A DNA stretch of 64,000 nucleotides from Magnetofaba australis IT-1 (GCF_002109495.1 NZ_LVJN01000021.1:310001-374000), one strand, 5' to 3'. Positions 42,507 through 55,147 are shown, numbered from the stretch's first letter. Notes: generated by a model not told the origin, from the letters alone. A program made the numbers and translations.

Positions 42507-44243
42507 ATGGCTGCATTCCAAGATCTTCACCGGTTTGAAAAAATCCTGTTCGATACATTGGCGCTCAGCCTGGTCCTGTTCTACTCCTATGCGGCAGTAT
42601 GGGAGCCCGCCTCGACCCAGTACCACCGGGGCGTCTACGTCATTCTCACCTATCTGCTGGTGTTTCTGCTCTACCGCTCGCGCAACCCATTCATGCGCGT
42701 GGTGGACTACCTGCTCATGGGGCTGTCGGTGGGCTCGCTGGGCTACTGGATCCTCAATTTCGAGGCCATCAACTACCGCTCCGGCGCGGAAACCGAGCTG
42801 GATACCTGGATCGCCATGGTGGGCGTGCTGCTGGGCATTGAAGTGGCGCGCCGGGTGGTGGGACTCATTTTTGTCATCATCGGCGCCATTATGCTGCTCT
42901 ACGGCGTCTACGGCGCCTACATGCCGGATCTGATCTCCCACGCCGGGGACACCTTCCCCTATCTGTGCGTCTCCATTTTTTACAAAAGCGACGGCGTCTT
43001 CGGCATCATGGCCAACGTGCTGGCCACCTACATCGTGCTGTTCGTCATCTTTGGCGCGTTCCTGGAGAAGAGCGGCGCGCAACGATTCTTTATCGACTTT
43101 CCCCTCGCCGCAGTGGGGCACAAGGTGGGCGGCCCGGCCAAGGTGTCGGTGATCGCCAGCGGCCTGTTCGGCTCCATCTCCGGCTCCGCCATCGCCAACA
43201 CCGTCTCCACCGGCGCCTTCACCATCCCGATGATGAAAAAGGCGGGCTTCAAACCCCACATCGCCGGCGGCATCGAACCGGCGGCGTCCCTGGGCGGCAT
43301 GTTCATGCCCCCCATCATGGGCGCGGGCGGCTTCATCATGGCGGAACTGACCGGGGTGCCCTATTCGGAGATCATGCTGGTGGCGGTGTTCCCGGCGCTG
43401 ATGTACTTCTTCAGCGTCTTCGTGATGGTCCATTACGAGGCCAAAAAGCACAATATCGTCGGCGAGCGCTCGGAATTCAGCGCCATGGAGATCCTGAAAA
43501 ACGAGTGGTACTACATCCTGCCGCTGGTGGCCATCACGGTGTTCATGTTGTACGGCTACTCGCCGGGCTTCTCGGCGATTCTCGGCATTATCACCGCCAT
43601 CGCCATTAGTTGGATCAACCCGGAAACGCGCATCGGCCCCCGCGCATTCCTTGAAGGCGCACGCGCCGGGGCCGAGAGCAGTCTGAAGATCGGCGCCACG
43701 GTGGGGGTGATCGGCATCATCATCGGCGTGCTCACCTACAGCGGTCTGGTGCTCACCTTCGCCGACATCGTGATTGAACTGGCTGATGGCAGCCTGTTCC
43801 TGACCATTGCGCTTATCGCCCTGGCGTCGTTGGTGCTGGGCATGGGGGTGCCGGTGACGGCGGCCTATCTGATCACCGCCGTGGTGGCGGTGCCTGCGCT
43901 CACCGAGCTGGGGGTCAATCCCATCGCCGCGCATATGATCGTCTATTGGCTGTCGCAGGACTCCAACATCACGCCGCCGGTGTGCATCGCCGCCTTTGCC
44001 GGGGCCACCATCGCGCAATCCAACATGTGGCGCACCGCGTTTGCGGCGTTCAAGTTCGCCAAATTCCTCTATCTGGCGCCGTTCCTGTTTGGCTACGTGC
44101 CCGCCTTCTCGCTGGATGGAAGCTCACAGGATATCGTGGTGGCGTTTGTGTTGATCGCTTTGGGCACCTACTTCTATGCATGGTTCCTCAGCGGCATCTG
44201 GTACAAGCCGCTCAAGGCTATGCTGACGGGAGCCAAGGCGTAA
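42507..44243 (+). CDS. TRAP transporter fused permease (DctQM-like, 4TM-12TM)
   Basis: A 578-residue polytopic inner-membrane protein. The first about 130 residues resemble the small DctQ-type subunit; the remainder is the DctM-like permease with GLFGSISGSAIANTVSTGAFTIPMMKKAGF, ASLGGMFMPPIMGAGGFIMAE and GMGVPVTAAYLITAVVAVP. The fusion and sequence are typical of TAXI systems, which use a Na+ or H+ gradient to import substrate delivered by the binding protein. It is the last gene of the two-gene operon; repeat B6 follows about 20 nt after the stop. Confidence 0.93.
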   Translation: MAAFQDLHRFEKILFDTLALSLVLFYSYAAVWEPASTQYHRGVYVILTYLLVFLLYRSRNPFMRVVDYLLMGLSVGSLGYWILNFEAINYRSGAETELDTWIAMVGVLLGIEVARRVVGLIFVIIGAIMLLYGVYGAYMPDLISHAGDTFPYLCVSIFYKSDGVFGIMANVLATYIVLFVIFGAFLEKSGAQRFFIDFPLAAVGHKVGGPAKVSVIASGLFGSISGSAIANTVSTGAFTIPMMKKAGFKPHIAGGIEPAASLGGMFMPPIMGAGGFIMAELTGVPYSEIMLVAVFPALMYFFSVFVMVHYEAKKHNIVGERSEFSAMEILKNEWYYILPLVAITVFMLYGYSPGFSAILGIITAIAISWINPETRIGPRAFLEGARAGAESSLKIGATVGVIGIIIGVLTYSGLVLTFADIVIELADGSLFLTIALIALASLVLGMGVPVTAAYLITAVVAVPALTELGVNPIAAHMIVYWLSQDSNITPPVCIAAFAGATIAQSNMWRTAFAAFKFAKFLYLAPFLFGYVPAFSLDGSSQDIVVAFVLIALGTYFYAWFLSGIWYKPLKAMLTGAKA

Positions 44244-44259
44244 GAATCGCACGAATGAA

Positions 44260-44420
44260 ATAGTGTGTGCGGGAAAGCGTGCGAGCATGCGCTATTGAGT
44301 TGGCCGCCGACTGGTCGGCGGCGGGGCCTGGGGGCCGCGCCCCCAGCGGGGTGTGGGGCGGCGCCCCACGACTTTCCGGGGAGCTCAAGGGCAAAGCCCT
44401 CGATATCTTCCCTCTCCCGA
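44260..44420 (+). repeat. Partial family B repeat with family A end (B6)
   Basis: Left end GTGTGCGGGAAAGCG is that of B, followed by GCCGCCGACTGGTCGGCGGC, CTGGGGGCCGCGCCCCCAG and GTGGGGCGGCGCCCCAC. It finishes with the A end, AAGGGCAAAGCCCTCGATATCTT. There is no GCCGTTTCCCC module and no cargo. A clear example of module exchange between families. Confidence 0.8.
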
Positions 44421-44454
44421 AACTTTTTATTAGCGCTAATGATTGAAGCGTAAA

Positions 44455-44535
44455 GAGACTGGGGCTTCGCCCCAGACCCCGACCAGGGCGCCGCCCTGGA
44501 CCCGCCAGGAGGGACGCCCTCCTGGACCTCGGTTC
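44455..44535 (+). repeat. Family C hairpin array before ribD
   Basis: Three consecutive stems: TGGGGCTTCGCCCCA, CCAGGGCGCCGCCCTGG and CCAGGAGGGACGCCCTCCTGG, separated by GACCCCGA and ACCCG. It ends about 65 nt before the ribD start. Confidence 0.75.
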
Positions 44536-44600
44536 GTTTTCGTTTCGAGCATGCATGTCGCTTTTTGCTTCTCATGCCGCCCTGTTGGGACGCCCCGTTT

Positions 44601-45719
44601 ATGTCAGAACACAATCGCTATATGGATATGGCCCTGCGCCTGGCCGCGCGCGCCCAAGGGCGCACCCGCCCCAACCCCACCGTGGGCTGCGTGCTGGTCA
44701 AACAGGGGCGCATCGTCGGCAAGGGCTACCACCACCGCGCCGGACTGCCCCACGCCGAACGCGAAGCCCTGGCCGAAGCGGGCGCAGCGGCGCGCGGCGC
44801 CACCGCCTATGTGACCCTGGAGCCGTGCAGCCACCATGGGCGCACGCCGCCCTGTTGCGATGGTTTGATCGAAGCCGGCGTGGCGCAGGTGGTGGCGGCC
44901 ATGAGCGACCCCAATCCACAAGTGGCCGGACGCGGCCTAGAGCGGCTGCGCGCGGCGGGCATCGCCGTCACCGTGGGGGTGCGCGAAGCCGAGGCCCAGG
45001 CGCTGATCCGCCCCTTCACCACCTGGATGCTGCACAAACGCCCCATGGTGACCCTCAAAGCGGCGGCCTCGCTGGATGGCAAGACCGCCACCCGCAGCGG
45101 CCAGTCGCAGTGGATCACCGGCCCGGCGGCGCGCAAACGCGGCCATCAACTGCGCAATAGTCACGACGCCATTCTGATCGGCTCCGGCACCCTGCTGGCG
45201 GACGATCCGCAACTCACCTGCCGCCTGCGCGGCGGGCGTGACCCGGTGCGGGTGGTGGTGGACGCCAATCTGCGCATCGCCGATGAGGCGGCGGTGTTGA
45301 ATCTCCCCTCCCAGGCGCCGACCTGGATCATCGCCACCGAGCAGGCGGACCCCATTCGTCGCGCCGAGTTATCTGCACGCAATAACGTGGAGGTGATCAC
45401 CTGTGGCGCCCTACCCGACGGCCGGGTGGATCTGCACGACCTCATGGGTCAACTGGCCAGTCGCGACATCACCAGCGTGCTCAGCGAAGCGGGGGGGATT
45501 CTCACCAGCGCGCTGTTGGAGGCGCGGCTGGCGGATCGGGTGGCGCTGTTTTTGGCGCCGATGCTCATCGGCGGCGGCGAAGCGCGGGGGATATTGGGCG
45601 GCTTGGGGGTGTCGGAGTTGGCGCAGGCGCCGCGCATTGAGCGCATGGCGCTGCAATCGTTGGATGGCGGCGATCTGTATGTCAGCGGCGATTTGATCTA
45701 TGAAGCGCCGGAATCTTAA
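44601..45719 (+). CDS. ribD: Bifunctional diaminohydroxyphosphoribosylaminopyrimidine deaminase / reductase
   Basis: A 372-residue riboflavin enzyme. Deaminase half: zinc ligands in HAEREAL and EPCSHHGRTPPCCDGLI. Reductase half from about 150: VTLKAAASLDGKTATRSGQSQWI, DAILIGSGTLLADDPQLT and SEAGGILTSALLEARLAD. Catalyses two successive steps from the GTP-derived pyrimidine to ribitylamino-pyrimidine. ATG 44601 starts the family's usual N-terminus (YMDMALRLAARAQGRTRPNP). No other rib genes or recognisable FMN riboswitch are seen upstream. Confidence 0.95.
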   Translation: MSEHNRYMDMALRLAARAQGRTRPNPTVGCVLVKQGRIVGKGYHHRAGLPHAEREALAEAGAAARGATAYVTLEPCSHHGRTPPCCDGLIEAGVAQVVAAMSDPNPQVAGRGLERLRAAGIAVTVGVREAEAQALIRPFTTWMLHKRPMVTLKAAASLDGKTATRSGQSQWITGPAARKRGHQLRNSHDAILIGSGTLLADDPQLTCRLRGGRDPVRVVVDANLRIADEAAVLNLPSQAPTWIIATEQADPIRRAELSARNNVEVITCGALPDGRVDLHDLMGQLASRDITSVLSEAGGILTSALLEARLADRVALFLAPMLIGGGEARGILGGLGVSELAQAPRIERMALQSLDGGDLYVSGDLIYEAPES

Positions 45720-45769
45720 GAGTGTTGCTTGGCGTTTCTACGCCAGTATTGCGCTTTTATAGCCATACC

Positions 45770-45955
45770 AAACAAAATTGCACAGAACGGCCAATGTTTG
45801 CGTGACGTAGGTCCAGCTTGCGCTAACTATTGGCCGTCGGCTGGCCGACGGCGGGGTCTGGGGCCCGCGGCCCCAGCGGGTGTGGGCGGCGCCCACGGTG
45901 TGGCTGTTGATCTTGGGAGCTCGAGGGCATAGCCCTCGATATCTTTCAGCGCCCA
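45770..45955 (+). repeat. Family A modular repeat, copy between convergent genes
   Basis: ATTGCACAGAACGGCCAATG, TGTTTGCGTGACG, then GCCGTCGGCTGGCCGACGGC, TGGGGCCCGCGGCCCCA, GTGGGCGGCGCCCAC and TCGAGGGCATAGCCCTCGA with ATATCTTTCA. It lies between the convergent ribD and giant-kinase genes and may serve as a two-way terminator. Confidence 0.85.
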
Positions 45956-45985
45956 TATGTGCACTTTTGAATGCTAGTGACTATA

Positions 45986-48900
45986 TTACTCCACAAACGT
46001 CTGCGCCAACTGCTCGACCAGCGGCAACGCCTCGTCGAAATCGTATTGCGCCAGTTTGGCGCGGGCCCGTTTGAGCAGATCTCCTTGCGCCGCCGTCAAT
46101 TGCCGCTGCAGCAGGGTTCCGGCCAGATCCTCCGCTTCGGCGTCATCGTCACGCACTTTAGCCAATAACGCATCCACCTCATCGCGGCTCAAGGTCGATG
46201 CATCAGACGCCTCCGCACCGGGAGTCGACATCTGCGCCAACTGCGTGCGCAAACGCTCCAGATGCTGCAGTGCGGCGTTAAAATCATACCCTTCGGCGGC
46301 GCGGCGCAGAGCACGAGCGGTGTTGGCCAATGGCGTATCCCCTGCCAGTTGCGCGATGTCGGTGGCGGTTTCAGCGGCGTCCACATCGTCATCGGCCACC
46401 TGTTCGGCCAGTTGCGCCATGAGCGCCTGCATGCGCTCGGGATCCCAAGCCGGCGCCGTCGGCGCAGCCTGCGCGGACTCCAGATCGGCGGCGTCGATGG
46501 TTTGCAGCATCGCCGTCAACGCCGCTTGCGCCGCTTCTTGCGCTTGCGCCAGCGCCGTCGGATCCAGCGCCCCCTCCCGCATCAACAGCGCCTCCAATTC
46601 GCCTGCCGCCTGCTGGCAATCCAGCGCGCCCAAGGCGCCCGCCACCCCTTTGAGGGTATGCGCCTCGCGCACCGCCGTTTCGCGATCATCCGCCGCCAAC
46701 GCCTCCTGCACGCGGGCGATGGCCTGCTCTTGTGAGGCGCGGCTCTTGAGCAGCAGTTTGCGATAGGTGGCCGGGTTGCCGCCCACCCGTAATACAGCGT
46801 TCTGCACATCAAAACCGGGCAATTCGGGCAACGCGTCATCGCCGTTGCCGATCTGTGCGCCAGCAGGCTCCGTCTCCTCATCCGCCGCGCCGGTGGGCGC
46901 CACCCAGCGCGCCAGCGCCTCAAACAGATCCTGGGGATTGATGGGCTTGGCAACATGGTCGTTCATGCCCGCTTCCAGGCAGCGTTCGCGATCCCCGGCC
47001 ATGGCGTTGGCGGTCATGGCGATGATGGGCAGCTCCGCCAAACGCGCCTCCTGGCGAATGGCGCGGGCGGCGGCGTAGCCATCCATCACCGGCATCTGCA
47101 CATCCATCAACACGGCGGCGTAGTCCCCCGCCAGCGCCGCCTCCACCCCCTTTTGACCATTATTGGCCACCGCCACGCGCAAGCCCGCCTGTTGTAACAG
47201 CTCGGTGGCCACCTGCTGGTTGATCTCATTGTCCTCCACCAGCAGCAGGCGCGCGCCGCGGATGGGGCGCGCCAAATCCTGGCTTGGCATTGGCGTCTCG
47301 GTCGTCGTTGCATGGATGCGCGTCTCCATGCCAAAGGCTTCGCGCACCACTGCGTCAAACAGAGTGGAGGCGGTCACCGGTTTGAGCAGGAACGCCGCCA
47401 GATCCACGCTCTGGGACTGACTGCGCACCTCTTCGCGGCCATGGGCGGTGATCAGAATCACCGACGGCTTGGGATTGATCTGCGCGCGCTGCTGAATCGC
47501 CCGCGTGGCCTCAATGCCATCCATGCCGGGCATCTGCCAATCCATCAACACCAGGTCGAACGGTTCGCCCCCCTTCTGGGCTTGGAGAATCGCCTCAATG
47601 GCCTGCTCGCCATCGACGGCGGTGCGCGTCTCCAGATGCATGGCGCGCACCAGCGCGTTGAGAATCTGGCGCGAGTCGTCGGAGTCATCCACCACCAGCA
47701 CCCGCTTGCCCTCCAGCTCCTCGGGCACGATCTCAAAGCGTCGTTTCACCTGGTCATGCAAGGTAAAGCGGGCGGTGAACCAGAACGTGCTGCCTTGGCC
47801 TGGCGCGCTCTCCACGCCGATCTCGCCGCCCATCATCTCCACCAACCGTTTGCTGATGGTCAGTCCCAAGCCGGTGCCGCCATATTTGCGCGTGGTGGAG
47901 GCGTCGGCCTGGGAGAAAGCCTGGAACAGCCGCGCCATCTGCTCGTCGCTCATGCCGATGCCGGTGTCGCGCACCTCAAAGCGCAACAGCGCAGCATTCT
48001 CATCCTTCTCCTGCAGCGCCACACGCACCACGATTTCACCCTGTTGGGTGAACTTGACCGCATTGTTGGAGAGGTTGATCAGCACCTGTCCCAACCGCAG
48101 CGAATCGCCCACCAAGCCGATGGGGGTGTCCGGCTCCATGGAGATGAGGAACTCCAGCCCCTTCTCGGCGGTTTTGACGGTGATCAGATTGGCCAGATTC
48201 TCCAGCGTCTCATCCAGTTGGAACGGCGCCGACTCCATGTCCAGCTTGCCCGCTTCGATTTTGGAGAAGTCCAGAATGTCATTGATGATGCCCAGCAGTG
48301 AGTTGGCGGCGTTGTGGGTTTTGGTCACATAGTCGCGCTGCTTGGCGCTGAGCTGGGTCTGTAGCGCCAGATGGCTCATGCCGATAATGGCGTTCATGGG
48401 GGTGCGGATCTCATGGCTCATGTTGGCCAGGAAGTCCGATTTGGCGCGGTTGGCGGCGTCGGCGGCGTGCATCGCTTCGGTCAGGTCGAACTCCAGCAGT
48501 TTGTATTCGGTGATGTCCTGGGTCACGCCATAGAGCACGTCCGGCTCGTTCTCCTCACCTTGAGTGACCTGCCCCAAGGCGTGAATCCAGACGGTTTCGC
48601 CATCGATGGGCCGCTTGTAGGGGAAAGTGGCGTTGAATGCCGAAGCTTTGCCTTTGACCACCGCCTGGAACCGCGTATAGACCTCTTTGGCGACTTCCGG
48701 ATCAGCGGCCTTGACGTTCTCATACCACTCTTCGCGAATGCGATAGCGGAAATCCTCCCGCGGCGCATCGCCGAATATCGCTGCGGCGCGCGGTGAAGAG
48801 ATATACCAGCCGGCGCCATCCAGCGGCACATGCCAATAGCCCGCCTTGGTCAGATCCAACGCCTGGTCGGAGAGGAAGTTGATGCGCCGCATATCCTCTT

Positions 48901-51900
48901 CCATACGTTTGCGCTCGGTGATGTCGCGACACACGCCCAGAATGCCCAACACCTCGCCATCGGGACCGTAGAAGGGCGTTTTGAGGATATCCAGCAACAC
49001 CTTGCCCGGTTGGCGCAGCGCCCACTCCTCTAAGCGCACTGGCTTGCCGCCGTGCAGAATCTCCAGATCCTTCTCGCGGAAGCGTTCAGCGATATCGTGG
49101 GGGTAGAGGTCGAAGTCGGAGTGGCCGATCACCTCGTCGCGTTCATGACGGATAAAGCGCTCGAACGAGACGTTGGTGTTGGAGTAAACGCCATACAGAT
49201 CCTTGGCGAAGATCAGGTCGGGGATGGAGTCGAACACCGACTGCATCAACGCCTGCTTTTTGGAGACCTCCAACTCGGCGCGCTTGCGCTGGGTGACGTC
49301 GCTGATGGTCATCACCACCCCGCCATCGGCCACCGGCGCCTGGCGCATATCCAGCACCAAACCCTCATGGGTGTGGATTTCGCGCCGCACCGAAGTACGA
49401 ATGTGCAGATGGTTCAACTGCATGCGCACAAAGGACTCTTTGTCGCTCACGCGGCCATAATCGCCGCGCTCCACCAGGAAACGCACCACCGGCTCATAGG
49501 AGCCGCCTTCGCTGACCAGCTCATCGGGCAGATTGAACAGCTCCAGATAGCGGCTGTTGAAAAACACGAACTGCTGATTGCCATCGAGCAGAAACAGCCC
49601 ATCGCTCATGCTGGTCAAGGCCAGATTGTGGCGGTTGGACAGACGCGTCAGTTCGGCGGTGCGCGCCACCACGCGGCTCTCCAGCTCCTCCTGCGAGCGA
49701 CGCATGGCGCGGGCGGCGCGCTCGCCCAACACCACCAGCACCAGGGTGGCGACAATGGTGAGCAACAGCGTCAAACCCGCCACCATCAAGAGGTTGCGGC
49801 GCATGGCGTAGAAGCCTGAGAGCGCTTCGTCGCGATCGATCTCCGAGGCCAGACCCAACTCAATATCCGGCAACCAGCGCCAGGCCCCCATCACCGGCAC
49901 GCCACGATAGTCGCGATACCCCTCCACGTTCATGCGCAGCGGCGTCTCCATGGCCACATGGGGATCGCTGCGGTTGAGCGCCATACGGCCCTGTTGGACC
50001 AGGTCCGCCGCCATTTTGGTAAACGGTCGCTCCGCCAATGGCGTTCTGGGGTGGTAGCCGCGCGTCATGTCGCCGCCCGGGTCGCGCGCAATCAAATCCG
50101 TGCTGTCGGATTGTTCGCCCACCAACAGCACGCCGATGCGCGCCAGATCCTGTTTAAAGCGACTTTCCGTGATGATGCGTCCATTGACGTCCAGCAGATA
50201 GGTCTCGCCGGTGTGGCCGATGCGGCCATATTGCATGATGCGCGAGAGCTGCCCGGAGGGCAGCAGTTGCTGGGTGAGCACGGCGATGACATCGCCCTGA
50301 GCGTTGCGAATGGGCGCAGCGAAGAACATGTTGATCTTCTGTTCCTCCGCCGCTGCTGCGTCCGGGTTTGGCATATCACTGATCTGGATCGGCGGCACGA
50401 ACACCGGTTGCCCGGAGAACGCCTTGCGCAACAGGCGCGGTTTGACCGCGCCGATGATATTGCGCTCACCCAAATCGGCGTTGTGCTGCGAGGCCAGATT
50501 GGCGCCATCGGGGCTGATGATATGGAAACCGATGCGGCCAAAGCGACTTTCCCGTGCGGCAAAGAAGGCGCGCACCAACGCCTGCGCCGGCGCCTGACTG
50601 AGCGTTTGCGGCGTTTTCGACTCCAGCTTGAGCAACTCTTCGGTAATCGCCACCAGCTCGGGATCGCGCCCCAATTGCGCCAGGAGGTTCTGTTGACTCT
50701 GCACCCAGAAGTGCAGGCGCTCCACCGAGCTCTCCAGCACCACCTTCAGATCCTGTCGGGTCGACTCCAGCGCCAATGCGCGGTTTTTCTGCAGGGTGAA
50801 CCAGATGAGCGAGCCCACAATCACCAGGATGACGCTCAGGCCGCCGAGGATGAAGCTGCGGAAGCCGCGCGCGCCGAACTGCCGCGCCAGCATCTCGTCG
50901 GAGAATAGGCGCGGGGCCACCATCACCCCCAGCAGCAGCAGTAGGAACAGCGTCGCCAGCGCCAGCGCCACCCACTGGGTTTTGATGCCGCCCACCGTAG
51001 CTTCCTCAGCGGCGGGGGCGGCGGTTTTCATCAACGGCGCCCATTTGCGCTCAATGGCGCGGCGCTCGGTAAGGGGAATGGTTTTCAGGGCTTTGTTGAT
51101 CAGCGCGATCAATTGCGGCTGATCCGAGCGCACGCCAATGGAGAGCTGTTTGGGCGGGAAGCCGGTGGGTCCCACCACTTTGAGGTTAAACAGCCCGTTT
51201 TCGCGAATCAGGTGGCCGATGACGCCCAGATAGCCCAAGTAGACATCGGCCTGGCCCAACGACACCTGTTTGAGTCCCGACAGCGGATTCTCCACCTCGC
51301 GGAAGGGCTGGTCCGGGTGTTGCACGCGCAACAGATTGGCCACGGTATAGCCCTTGGGGACAACGATGCTCATCTCCTTGAGGTCGGTCACGGAGCGAAT
51401 GACCGGGGCGTCATCGCGGGCGGCGGCCACCAACGGCATGGTCAGCACCGGATCGGAGAAGTTGAGGAAGGCGCGCCGATCATCATCCACTGAAATCAAT
51501 GAGATCACGTCGATTTCACGCGCTTTGGCCCCATCGACCACCTGTTTCCAAGTCAAATTGGGCACGCGTTGAAAATCGATCCCCAGTTTGCTCTTGAGCA
51601 CCTGCAGCAGGTCGGCGGCGTAGCCCACGTGAATGCCGCGGCCATCCACGTAATCAAATGGCGGCCAAGCGGGATCCACCCCCAGTTTGACCACCGGATG
51701 CGACTCCACCCAGGCGCGTTCATCGGCGGTCATGGGCACGCGCTGGGACTCGGCGACGGGATCCAAGCCCATCCAGCGCTCCGCCAGTTTGCGCTTCTCG
51801 GCCAAGGTGACGGCATTGAGCCCCTTCTGCAGCAGACGTTGCAAAAGGGCCTGATCTTTGGTCACCGCCATACTCAGATCGCTGTGAAAACGCGCATCGG

Positions 51901-54900
51901 AGATGCCTGCTGCGCGCTTGATGTCGCTAAACAGATGCTCGCCGATCAGGTAGAGAATCACCGCCTCTTCGCCAATGGTGGCGTCGGCCTGCTTTTGCGA
52001 CACCGCGCGCAAACCATCGAGGGCGTTCTCCACCGGCGCAATTTGAATCAGGGGATAGTGCGCGCGCACTATCTCTTCAAAGAAGAAGCCTTTGGGGATC
52101 GCCACCTTTTTGCCATTCAAATCGGCCAGGGAACGGATGTCGTCGCGGGCGCTGCGCACGTAGATGGCCGACTTGGCGTTCAAATAGGGCGTGGTGAAGG
52201 CCAGAGAATCCTCTCGCTCGGGGGTTTTGACCACATTGAGCAGCACATCCAACTCGCCGCGGCGGGTCATCTGCAGAAACTCCGCCCAACTGGGGCCGTG
52301 TAGATACTTGACCTTGACCCCCAGATTGCGCGCCACCATATCCATCATATCGATGGAGTAGCCCAGCGGTTGATCGCCCTTGTTGAAATTGAACGGCGGC
52401 CAGTTGAGCTCATTGTGGGCGGTGAGCACCGGGTGCTGTTTGAGCCAGTCGCGCTCGTCATTGGTGAGTTGAATGCGGGGTTTGATCTGAATCTGGGTGT
52501 TGGCGCCGATCCAACGCTGGTCAATCTCCCGCCGCACGCTCTCGGGAATCGCCGCCATGGCTTTATCCAGCAGACCCACCAGCGGCTGCCACTGGGGATC
52601 GGCGCGGGTGACCACGAAGTGCTGTGGCGAAGCGTCGTTCCAGGCGTCCCCCACCGGCTCCAGATTGACCAGCTGCTGGCGTCCCATATGCCACAGCGCC
52701 ACCGCCAGATTACCGATATAGGCGTCGGCCTGGCCGTAAGAGACCAGTTTGAGCGCCGCCAAAGTGTCATCGACATTGATGATCTGAATCTGCGGATTGC
52801 GTTCGCGGGTCAAGGCGTTGGTGACGTAACCGCGCTCCAGGGCGACGGTTTTGCCGGTGAGGTCGGCGATGCTGTGGATATTGACCCCGCTGCGCGCAAT
52901 GATGGCGCGGCGCACATTGAAGAAGGCGGGGCCAAACAGCAGTTTGTCGGCGCGCTCTGGACGCCGCGCCACGGAGACCGCCACGGGAAACTTGCCGCTG
53001 ACGGTCTTCTCCAGCATCTGCGCAAACTTCGGCCCAGTGCGGGGTTCAAAGGTTACTCCCAGCAGCTTGCCCACTTCGCGCACATAATCCGCGGAGACGC
53101 CTTTGAACTCGCCATCCTCATCGATGAAGTCGATGGGCGCCCAATGGCCATCCACGCCGATGGGGATGACCGGATGTTCATCCAGCCAGGCGCGCTCTTG
53201 GGGGGTCACGTTCAAAGTGGGCGCAGGGTTTGACTCAATCGATGCGCGCTTGGTATCGAGCCACTGCTGACGCAGCTCCCGCAGCTCCTGAATGGAGACC
53301 GCGCGCATCGCCTTTTCCAGAATCGGCGGCGCCTCCGGCCAGTCAAAACGCACGCCGATGCGTAGATTGGCCAGATCGGGTCTGCCCAGGTCGGCCTCGC
53401 CGGAGAGGGTCAAACCGGTGAGCATGTTCTCACCGATGAGATAGCTGAGAACCGCCTGTTCGCCCAACACCGCATCCACATTGCCCAGGGAGAGCTGCAT
53501 CAAACTCTCGGTGGTGTCGGCCATGAGCGCGCGAATAATTTTCGGGTAATCCCGTTGCAGCACTTCGTCATAGAAGAAGCCGCTGGGATAGGCCACCCGT
53601 TTGCCTTCCAGGGCGGCGATGTTGTCGTATGGTTGCGCCTGACGCGAGACGATAACGTTGGGGTTTTTGGCGTAAGGGTGGGTGTAGCGGATGTACTTCA
53701 ACCGCTCGGGCGTGCGCACGATATTCAGCATCACGTCCAATTTTTTCTCGCGGATCCGCTGGATAAACTCTCCCCAGGTTGGTCCGGAGACATACTCGAT
53801 GCGCACGCCGAGTTTTTCCGCCAACAGATCCATGTAATCGATGGAGAAGCCTTGCGGTTTGCCATTGCGGAAGAAATTGAACGGCGCCCAATCTCTCTCA
53901 TTGTGCACGCGCCACACCGGATGTTCGGCCAGCCAAGCGCGCTCCTCCTCTGTGAGCGGCAGTTTGCCCCCCGGCGTCACGCTCTCCAGATCGGTAAAGA
54001 AGTCGTCGTTCAGCCGCGCCTTGGCGGCCATGCCGGAAAACGCAAAGGTTTGCACCATCTTCTGATAGCGGCTGCGCTCATAGGCGCCGATGGGGTTGAA
54101 CTCCGCCAGCACCGCCCGTTTGATCTGCGCCGCTTCAAACTTCAACTGCTTGATGCTGCGATTTTGCGGATTATATTTGGCGGTAATGAGCCGCACGATC
54201 TCATTAGGATGCTCCAGGGCGTACTCCCACCCCTGTCGCACCGCCCGCGTCACGCGCACGGCGCGCTCCGCGTGGTCGCGCCACTCGGCGGCGGTGGTGA
54301 ACAGGTTGTCGCCATACAGATCGATGCCGTAGTCGCGCGGATCGAGAATGACAAAACCGATTCCCGCCTGTTTGAGGGCGAAGGGCTCATTGCCCAGATA
54401 GGCGTTGACGGCGTCCACCTCCCCTTTCACCAGGGGTTGCAGGCTCAAGGCGTGGGGCACGATTGTCAGGTCCGGCGATGCGCCCAGGGTTTTGCGCAAC
54501 ATGGCGCGCACTGACGGGCTGCTGTGGCTATTGGACGAGAGCATCACCCGCTTGCCGCGCAGATCGCGCGGGAACTGAATGCCAGAGGATTTCAGCGCCA
54601 GCAGCGCCGAGGGGGTGTACTGGAAAATCTGCGCCAACAGTCGCACCGGCTTGCCTTCGAGGCTGTCCAGCGCGAGCCCGGCGTCGGCCACGCCATAGCT
54701 GGCTTTGCCGCTGAGAACCACGGCGACGGGATCTTCCCCGGGCTGCAGTTCGCGCAGAGTGACATTGAGCCCCTCATCGGCGAAGTAGCCGCGCGCTTCA
54801 GCGGCATAGTAACCGGCGAATTGGAACTGATGTCGCCATTTGAGTTGAATGACCACATCGTCGACGCCCTCAACAGCGGCGCTAGCCGTGGGCCACAGCG

Positions 54901-54946
54901 TTGCGAGGAGCAGGACGATTCGAAGCAAGCGGGGAATCATTGCCAT
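45986..54946 (-). CDS. Giant hybrid sensor histidine kinase with five periplasmic binding-protein domains
   Basis: A 2986-residue protein. Signal peptide 1-24; NMT1/THI5-type binding domain about 25-310; four tandem SBP3 (EvgS/BvgS Venus-flytrap) domains at about 335-567, 580-815, 828-1060 and 1073-1305, each opening with a (D/N)ERxWLxxHPV signature; TM about 1324-1344 and 1364-1386; a second periplasmic Cache-like sensor to about 1715; TM3 about 1725-1747; three PAS domains; HisKA with [13 protein letters not shown] near 2177; HATPase; two receivers (LMDWQMPG about 2469, LMDVQMPV about 2612); and an HPt ([15 protein letters not shown]) near 2762. A full phosphorelay is thus in one chain. Known relatives sense small organics or amino acids; the ligands are unknown. 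No partner regulator is adjacent. Confidence 0.93.
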   Translation of the reverse strand: MAMIPRLLRIVLLLATLWPTASAAVEGVDDVVIQLKWRHQFQFAGYYAAEARGYFADEGLNVTLRELQPGEDPVAVVLSGKASYGVADAGLALDSLEGKPVRLLAQIFQYTPSALLALKSSGIQFPRDLRGKRVMLSSNSHSSPSVRAMLRKTLGASPDLTIVPHALSLQPLVKGEVDAVNAYLGNEPFALKQAGIGFVILDPRDYGIDLYGDNLFTTAAEWRDHAERAVRVTRAVRQGWEYALEHPNEIVRLITAKYNPQNRSIKQLKFEAAQIKRAVLAEFNPIGAYERSRYQKMVQTFAFSGMAAKARLNDDFFTDLESVTPGGKLPLTEEERAWLAEHPVWRVHNERDWAPFNFFRNGKPQGFSIDYMDLLAEKLGVRIEYVSGPTWGEFIQRIREKKLDVMLNIVRTPERLKYIRYTHPYAKNPNVIVSRQAQPYDNIAALEGKRVAYPSGFFYDEVLQRDYPKIIRALMADTTESLMQLSLGNVDAVLGEQAVLSYLIGENMLTGLTLSGEADLGRPDLANLRIGVRFDWPEAPPILEKAMRAVSIQELRELRQQWLDTKRASIESNPAPTLNVTPQERAWLDEHPVIPIGVDGHWAPIDFIDEDGEFKGVSADYVREVGKLLGVTFEPRTGPKFAQMLEKTVSGKFPVAVSVARRPERADKLLFGPAFFNVRRAIIARSGVNIHSIADLTGKTVALERGYVTNALTRERNPQIQIINVDDTLAALKLVSYGQADAYIGNLAVALWHMGRQQLVNLEPVGDAWNDASPQHFVVTRADPQWQPLVGLLDKAMAAIPESVRREIDQRWIGANTQIQIKPRIQLTNDERDWLKQHPVLTAHNELNWPPFNFNKGDQPLGYSIDMMDMVARNLGVKVKYLHGPSWAEFLQMTRRGELDVLLNVVKTPEREDSLAFTTPYLNAKSAIYVRSARDDIRSLADLNGKKVAIPKGFFFEEIVRAHYPLIQIAPVENALDGLRAVSQKQADATIGEEAVILYLIGEHLFSDIKRAAGISDARFHSDLSMAVTKDQALLQRLLQKGLNAVTLAEKRKLAERWMGLDPVAESQRVPMTADERAWVESHPVVKLGVDPAWPPFDYVDGRGIHVGYAADLLQVLKSKLGIDFQRVPNLTWKQVVDGAKAREIDVISLISVDDDRRAFLNFSDPVLTMPLVAAARDDAPVIRSVTDLKEMSIVVPKGYTVANLLRVQHPDQPFREVENPLSGLKQVSLGQADVYLGYLGVIGHLIRENGLFNLKVVGPTGFPPKQLSIGVRSDQPQLIALINKALKTIPLTERRAIERKWAPLMKTAAPAAEEATVGGIKTQWVALALATLFLLLLLGVMVAPRLFSDEMLARQFGARGFRSFILGGLSVILVIVGSLIWFTLQKNRALALESTRQDLKVVLESSVERLHFWVQSQQNLLAQLGRDPELVAITEELLKLESKTPQTLSQAPAQALVRAFFAARESRFGRIGFHIISPDGANLASQHNADLGERNIIGAVKPRLLRKAFSGQPVFVPPIQISDMPNPDAAAAEEQKINMFFAAPIRNAQGDVIAVLTQQLLPSGQLSRIMQYGRIGHTGETYLLDVNGRIITESRFKQDLARIGVLLVGEQSDSTDLIARDPGGDMTRGYHPRTPLAERPFTKMAADLVQQGRMALNRSDPHVAMETPLRMNVEGYRDYRGVPVMGAWRWLPDIELGLASEIDRDEALSGFYAMRRNLLMVAGLTLLLTIVATLVLVVLGERAARAMRRSQEELESRVVARTAELTRLSNRHNLALTSMSDGLFLLDGNQQFVFFNSRYLELFNLPDELVSEGGSYEPVVRFLVERGDYGRVSDKESFVRMQLNHLHIRTSVRREIHTHEGLVLDMRQAPVADGGVVMTISDVTQRKRAELEVSKKQALMQSVFDSIPDLIFAKDLYGVYSNTNVSFERFIRHERDEVIGHSDFDLYPHDIAERFREKDLEILHGGKPVRLEEWALRQPGKVLLDILKTPFYGPDGEVLGILGVCRDITERKRMEEDMRRINFLSDQALDLTKAGYWHVPLDGAGWYISSPRAAAIFGDAPREDFRYRIREEWYENVKAADPEVAKEVYTRFQAVVKGKASAFNATFPYKRPIDGETVWIHALGQVTQGEENEPDVLYGVTQDITEYKLLEFDLTEAMHAADAANRAKSDFLANMSHEIRTPMNAIIGMSHLALQTQLSAKQRDYVTKTHNAANSLLGIINDILDFSKIEAGKLDMESAPFQLDETLENLANLITVKTAEKGLEFLISMEPDTPIGLVGDSLRLGQVLINLSNNAVKFTQQGEIVVRVALQEKDENAALLRFEVRDTGIGMSDEQMARLFQAFSQADASTTRKYGGTGLGLTISKRLVEMMGGEIGVESAPGQGSTFWFTARFTLHDQVKRRFEIVPEELEGKRVLVVDDSDDSRQILNALVRAMHLETRTAVDGEQAIEAILQAQKGGEPFDLVLMDWQMPGMDGIEATRAIQQRAQINPKPSVILITAHGREEVRSQSQSVDLAAFLLKPVTASTLFDAVVREAFGMETRIHATTTETPMPSQDLARPIRGARLLLVEDNEINQQVATELLQQAGLRVAVANNGQKGVEAALAGDYAAVLMDVQMPVMDGYAAARAIRQEARLAELPIIAMTANAMAGDRERCLEAGMNDHVAKPINPQDLFEALARWVAPTGAADEETEPAGAQIGNGDDALPELPGFDVQNAVLRVGGNPATYRKLLLKSRASQEQAIARVQEALAADDRETAVREAHTLKGVAGALGALDCQQAAGELEALLMREGALDPTALAQAQEAAQAALTAMLQTIDAADLESAQAAPTAPAWDPERMQALMAQLAEQVADDDVDAAETATDIAQLAGDTPLANTARALRRAAEGYDFNAALQHLERLRTQLAQMSTPGAEASDASTLSRDEVDALLAKVRDDDAEAEDLAGTLLQRQLTAAQGDLLKRARAKLAQYDFDEALPLVEQLAQTFVE

Positions 54947-54989
54947 GGCGTTGCATCTGAAAAAGAGAGGGGGCGCAGGCCCCGTGCAA

Positions 54990-55003
54990 TGACCAAATGG
55001 TCA
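54990..55003. promoter_or_regulatory. Palindrome upstream of the giant kinase gene
   Basis: TGACCAAATGGTCA: five-base arms with a 4-nt centre, 44 nt upstream of the kinase start. Half-site and spacing loosely resemble a Crp/Fnr-type site (GGTCAA on one side). Possible operator. Confidence 0.3.
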
Positions 55004-55147
55004 ATAGAATCTTGCAGTTTAGCACGATTCAGCGTAAGGGAATCCCTTAACCCCATTTTTTTTCGGTTTTTCTCATCGCAGCGCATGAGGTTGGTCTGTC
55101 GCGCCGATGGGATGGCGCGAGAGAGAGGGACGAACAAGGAGAACGCC

